Of a stretch of 64,000 nt of DNA, positions 61,229-64,000 are shown in pieces. Positions within the stretch are counted from its first letter, which is position 1, and each line of letters starts with the position of its first letter. This stretch comes from Empedobacter stercoris. Its GTDB lineage: Bacteria; Bacteroidota; Bacteroidia; Flavobacteriales; Weeksellaceae. The notes under the pieces are model-generated. The model was not told the DNA's origin, made no database searches, and was given only the letters and a program-made list of their open reading frames with translations. A program made the position numbers and the translations under genes. The stretch covers positions 1 to 64,000 of the forward strand of contig NZ_JACXZC010000008.1 of the NCBI RefSeq assembly GCF_020281205.1, read 5' to 3'.

Positions 61229-61589
61229 GTATGCCATTCTTCGATTAGTTCCAAAAGTAGAGCGCGAAGAATTTATTAACGTTGGAGTGATATTATTTTC
61301 GAAAAAGCAAAATTATTTGAAAGTCAAATATTTCATCAATGATCAACGAATCAATGCTTTTTGCCATGAATTAGACCTTGATTTTATTGACAGCAATTTG
61401 AATGCTTTATCCAAAATAGCAGAAGGAATTCATCCCGAATCAGCTATTTCTAATTTTGAAACTCCCGAACGTTTTAGATGGTTAACTGCTGTGCGTAGCT
61501 CATCAATTCAATCATCACGACCACATCCTGGAAAGACTTATAATTTAGATAAAACATTAGATAGATTGTACAAAGAACATGTTTTATAA
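61206..61589 (+). CDS. DUF3037 protein paired with the HipA-like kinase
   Basis: The 127-residue protein of the DUF3037 family starts LYEYAILRLVPKVEREEFIN, continues VGVILFSKKQNYLKVKY, and has PERFRWLTAVRSSSIQ, SRPHPGK near the end. It has no signal or membrane segment. Its start lies 23 bases inside the kinase gene in another frame, which indicates translational coupling. The two families co-occur widely, to my recollection, but the biochemical role of DUF3037 is not established; it could be a substrate, regulator or antitoxin-like partner. Confidence 0.85.
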   Translation: MPEKILYEYAILRLVPKVEREEFINVGVILFSKKQNYLKVKYFINDQRINAFCHELDLDFIDSNLNALSKIAEGIHPESAISNFETPERFRWLTAVRSSSIQSSRPHPGKTYNLDKTLDRLYKEHVL

Positions 61590-61629
61590 AAGTTAAATAC
61601 TTAAAAACGAATGTTTTAATTTTATTTCT

Positions 61630-61637
61630 TAATTTTG
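61630..61637 (+). promoter_or_regulatory. -7 promoter element for the SSB gene
   Basis: TAATTTTG, 29 bases before the ATG at 61667, is an exact match. Confidence 0.55.
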
Positions 61638-61666
61638 GTTTACATTAATTTAAATTATTTATCGCC

Positions 61667-61993
61667 ATGAGTACATTAAGAAACAAAGTTCAATTAATTG
61701 GGAATGTAGGAAACAATCCTGAAATTAAAACATTTGAAAACGACAAGAAGTTCGCAAAATTTAGTTTAGCTACAAACGAGAGTTACACAAACAACAAAAA
61801 TGAAAAAGTACAAAATACAATTTGGCACAATATCGTAGCATATGGACCAATTGTAAGTATTATTGAAAAACATGTTGAAAAAGGAAAACAGCTCGCAGTT
61901 GCTGGTAAATTAACTTATCGAGAATACCAAGATAAGGAAGGTACTACAAAAAATATGACCGAAATTGTAGTTGATGAAATTGTGCTTCTTTAG
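61667..61993 (+). CDS. ssb: Single-stranded DNA-binding protein, tail-less form
   Basis: The 108-residue protein is a single OB fold of the bacterial SSB family: NKVQLIGNVGNNPEIK, FAKFSLATNESY, TIWHNIVAYG and GKQLAVAGKLTYREYQDKEG. It ends directly after the last strand (TEIVVDEIVLL). The flexible linker and acidic tip that recruit partner proteins in standard SSB are missing. It is probably a second, specialised SSB rather than the essential one. It has its own promoter and a strong terminator. Confidence 0.92.
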   Translation: MSTLRNKVQLIGNVGNNPEIKTFENDKKFAKFSLATNESYTNNKNEKVQNTIWHNIVAYGPIVSIIEKHVEKGKQLAVAGKLTYREYQDKEGTTKNMTEIVVDEIVLL

Positions 61994-62000
61994 CGTTTAA

Positions 62001-62037
62001 AATAAAAGGGAAACAGTGATGTTTCCCTTTTATTGTT
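62001..62037 (+). terminator. Terminator after the SSB gene
   Basis: The stem aataaaagggaaaca / tgtttcccttttatt is strong and has T-rich flanks. It lies between convergent ssb and sufS. Confidence 0.85.
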
Positions 62038-62071
62038 TTATATGATAATCTAAATAAGTTTAGAAATATAT

Positions 62072-63295
62072 TTATCCCAACATTCTAATCGCGGTTTTTA
62101 AACCATCAATAAAAATATCAATTTCTTCTTTTGTATTGTAAACAGCGAACGAAGCACGCACTGTGCCTGGAATATTAAAGTGATGCATAATTGGTTGTGC
62201 ACAATGATGTCCAGTACGCACTGCAATTCCTTTTTTATCCAAGATCATACCGACATCTGACGAATGTACGCCATCAAATTTTAAGTTGAACGAAACCGCT
62301 CCAGAATGCTCTGCATCTTTAGCATAGATCACAACTTCATCAAATTCTGATAAACGTTGAATGGTATAATCTACCAATTCTTTTTCATAATCATGAATCG
62401 TTTGCATACCGATCGAATTGATAAAATCTACCGCAGCTCCAAGTCCGATAATTCCAGCAATATCTGGTGTACCAGCTTCAAACTTGAATGGTAAACAAGC
62501 GTAGGTAGAAACTTCCATTGTTACATCTTTTATCATCTCTCCTCCTCCATGAAAAGGTGGTAATTCATTCAAGATATCTTCTTTTCCGTACAATATTCCA
62601 ATTCCAGTTGGTCCATACATTTTATGCCCAGAGAAAACCAAGAAATCACAATCCAATGTTTGTACATCAATCACTGTATGTGGTGCAGATTGCGCAGCAT
62701 CAATTAAAACCCAAGCGCCTTTTGCATGCGCTTTTTCGATAATCGTTTCGATAGGATTTACAACACCCAACGCATTAGAAACCTGATTAACACAAACTAA
62801 TTTTGTTTTATCTGTCAATAAATCATCTAATTTATCAATATCCAAAATACCTTCTGCAGTTAACGGAATATATTTCAGTTTTGCACCTGTTCTTTGACAC
62901 AACAATTGCCAAGGAACGATATTAGAATGATGTTCGATTTCGGTAATAATAATTTCGTCATCAGCCGTCAAAACATTACGCAATGAATTTGAAACTAAAT
63001 TAATTCCTTCCGTTGTTCCACGCGTAAAAATAATTTCATGATCATATTTTGCATGGATAAATTTCTGAATTTTACGACGAGACTCTTCCATCAAATCAGT
63101 TGCTTCCTGACTTAAGGTATGGATTCCACGGTGTACATTTGCATTGTACATTTCGTAATATTCATCTAAAACATCTAAAACAACTTTTGGTTTTTGAGAA
63201 GTTGCCCCATTATCTAAATAAACCAATGGTTTTCCATTGACTTCTCTAGTTAAAATTGGAAATTGACTTCTTATTTGTTGGATATCTATTGACAT
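62072..63295 (-). CDS. sufS: Cysteine desulfurase SufS
   Basis: SufS takes sulfur from cysteine as a persulfide for iron-sulfur cluster assembly, using PLP. The 407-residue protein has LVYLDNGATSQKP, the EHHSNIVPW loop, the PLP lysine in FSGHKMYGPTGIG and the catalytic cysteine in VRTGHHCAQP, as in group II desulfurases. It lies 103 bases after sufD on the same strand, with a hairpin between them. Confidence 0.96.
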   Translation of the reverse strand: MSIDIQQIRSQFPILTREVNGKPLVYLDNGATSQKPKVVLDVLDEYYEMYNANVHRGIHTLSQEATDLMEESRRKIQKFIHAKYDHEIIFTRGTTEGINLVSNSLRNVLTADDEIIITEIEHHSNIVPWQLLCQRTGAKLKYIPLTAEGILDIDKLDDLLTDKTKLVCVNQVSNALGVVNPIETIIEKAHAKGAWVLIDAAQSAPHTVIDVQTLDCDFLVFSGHKMYGPTGIGILYGKEDILNELPPFHGGGEMIKDVTMEVSTYACLPFKFEAGTPDIAGIIGLGAAVDFINSIGMQTIHDYEKELVDYTIQRLSEFDEVVIYAKDAEHSGAVSFNLKFDGVHSSDVGMILDKKGIAVRTGHHCAQPIMHHFNIPGTVRASFAVYNTKEEIDIFIDGLKTAIRMLG

Positions 63296-63335
63296 TTTTT
63301 TATTGTATTATGTAGTTTGTAAAATGTATTAGGTT

Positions 63336-63366
63336 TAAAAAAAGTTGTAAGTAAACTTACAACTTT
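63336..63366 (-). terminator. Terminator-like hairpin between sufD and sufS
   Basis: aaagttgtaag and cttacaacttt form a perfect 11-bp stem with a 4-base loop, followed on the minus strand by seven T residues. It lies inside the suf cluster, so it would attenuate sufS relative to the genes upstream. Confidence 0.6.
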
Positions 63367-63398
63367 ATACTTATGACTTAATACTTTCGTACATTCAA

Positions 63399-64000
63399 TT
63401 ATAATTCGAAATCTAAACTAACGCCTAATTTTTCGGCAATTACGGCATTTACACGATTAGATATTTGTGGAATTTGTACATGTCGTAAAGCATCAGCTGC
63501 AAATGCATATAACAACATTGCTTTTGCTTCTTTCTTTGGAATACCACGTTGCTGCATATAGAACAATGATTCTTCTTCTAATTGCCCAACAGTACATCCG
63601 TGCGAACATTTTACATCATCTGCAAAAATCTCTAACTGAGGTTTTGTATTGATTGAAGCTCCATCTGATAATAATACATTATTATTTTGTTGGAAAGCAT
63701 TCAATTTTTGAGCTTCTTTGTGTACAAATATTTTACCATTGAAAACACCTTGAGCTTTGTCATCGTAAATACCTTTGTATAACTCATGTGATTCACAATT
63801 TGGGAAATTATGTTCTACAAAAGTATGATGATCGACGTGTTGTTTTCCTCCGATAACAGTAATTCCATCCATTACAGAGTTACAGTTTTCCCCATTTTGG
63901 AAGAAGTTTAAGTTATTTCTAACAATTTTACCTCCAAAAGAAAACGTAAATACATTGGCGCGAGAATCTCTTTCTTGGTTAATGTAGGTATTATCTACCA
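63399..64000 (-). CDS. sufD: SufD, Fe-S cluster assembly scaffold (5' end outside window)
   Basis: The open frame continues past 64000, so only the C-terminal 200 residues or so are present. Upstream of the internal Met at 63872 the frame reads NTYINQERDSRANVF, with FGGKIVRNN following, which is typical of SufD. Later come GKQHVDHHTFVEHNFPNCES, DGASINTKPQLEIFADDVKC, SHGCTVGQLEEESLFYMQQR and the final helices. SufD forms the SufBCD scaffold complex with SufB and the ATPase SufC. sufB and sufC are expected beyond the window edge. Confidence 0.92.
   Translation of the reverse strand, partial: VDNTYINQERDSRANVFTFSFGGKIVRNNLNFFQNGENCNSVMDGITVIGGKQHVDHHTFVEHNFPNCESHELYKGIYDDKAQGVFNGKIFVHKEAQKLNAFQQNNNVLLSDGASINTKPQLEIFADDVKCSHGCTVGQLEEESLFYMQQRGIPKKEAKAMLLYAFAADALRHVQIPQISNRVNAVIAEKLGVSLDFEL

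Overview
The window looks like chromosome of a Flavobacteriia member (Bacteroidota). The DNA is AT-rich. Many genes carry the Bacteroidota -7 promoter element TAnnTTTG a short distance upstream. The families are typical of the group: single-chain SdaA, a DbpA-tailed DEAD-box helicase with an RGG tail, TPR/LuxR one-component regulators, large TamB, DUF2795 and an HU-related protein. Gene style suggests Weeksellaceae (an Empedobacter- or Chryseobacterium-like organism); that genus-level guess is inference. No tRNA, rRNA or CRISPR array was seen. No gene-free stretch exceeds 300 bases apart from the decayed insertion sequence.

Layout. 1-2.8 kb: small secreted or membrane proteins of unknown role and a membrane-anchored TPR/LuxR regulator, bracketed by two copies of a palindromic repeat. 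2.8-13.6 kb: murB with an aminotransferase; a YtxH / holin-like / small membrane protein triad; an acyl-CoA synthetase; a DEAD-box helicase with a long leader; serine deaminase; and an Lrp, Nudix-type regulator, membrane protein operon. 13.6-26.9 kb: a candidate orphan small RNA, tamB diverging from tsaD-rsmE, the queA-rlmN-(unknown)-prenyl synthase operon, a TlpA-like lipoprotein and an ENPP-type phosphodiesterase. 27-35 kb: thioredoxin-TPR protein, a heme oxygenase / bacteriophytochrome / unknown-protein operon, an S9 peptidase and a barrel protein. 35-40.9 kb: SulP transporter with beta carbonic anhydrase (probable bicarbonate handling), an orphan immunity-like lipoprotein, an HsdR_N protein diverging from holA, and trxB. 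40.9-48.5 kb: a complete metal-efflux locus (response regulator, sensor kinase, TolC, adaptor, RND pump) with 11-bp-phased repeats over the efflux promoter. 48.6-53.7 kb: flavin oxidoreductase, DUF2795, secA and a lipoprotein. 53.8-55.2 kb: a dead IS3-family (IS407-like) element that has cut an HU-related gene. 55.4-64 kb: RsmI-like methylase, LMW phosphatase, dnaA, thioesterase, apt, a SanA-like protein, a HipA-like kinase overlapping a DUF3037 gene, a tail-less SSB, and the start of a suf cluster (sufS, partial sufD) running off the window end.

Most of the window is housekeeping DNA. The parts most worth following are: the atypical phytochrome that lacks the usual biliverdin cysteine yet keeps a heme oxygenase partner; the HipA-like kinase/DUF3037 pair; the orphan transcription unit at 13.73-13.82 kb; the phased operator in the efflux locus; the dispersed palindromic repeat family; and the IS-broken HU gene. 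Several genes have a promoter so close to the start codon that they are probably leaderless, and many open with TTG.
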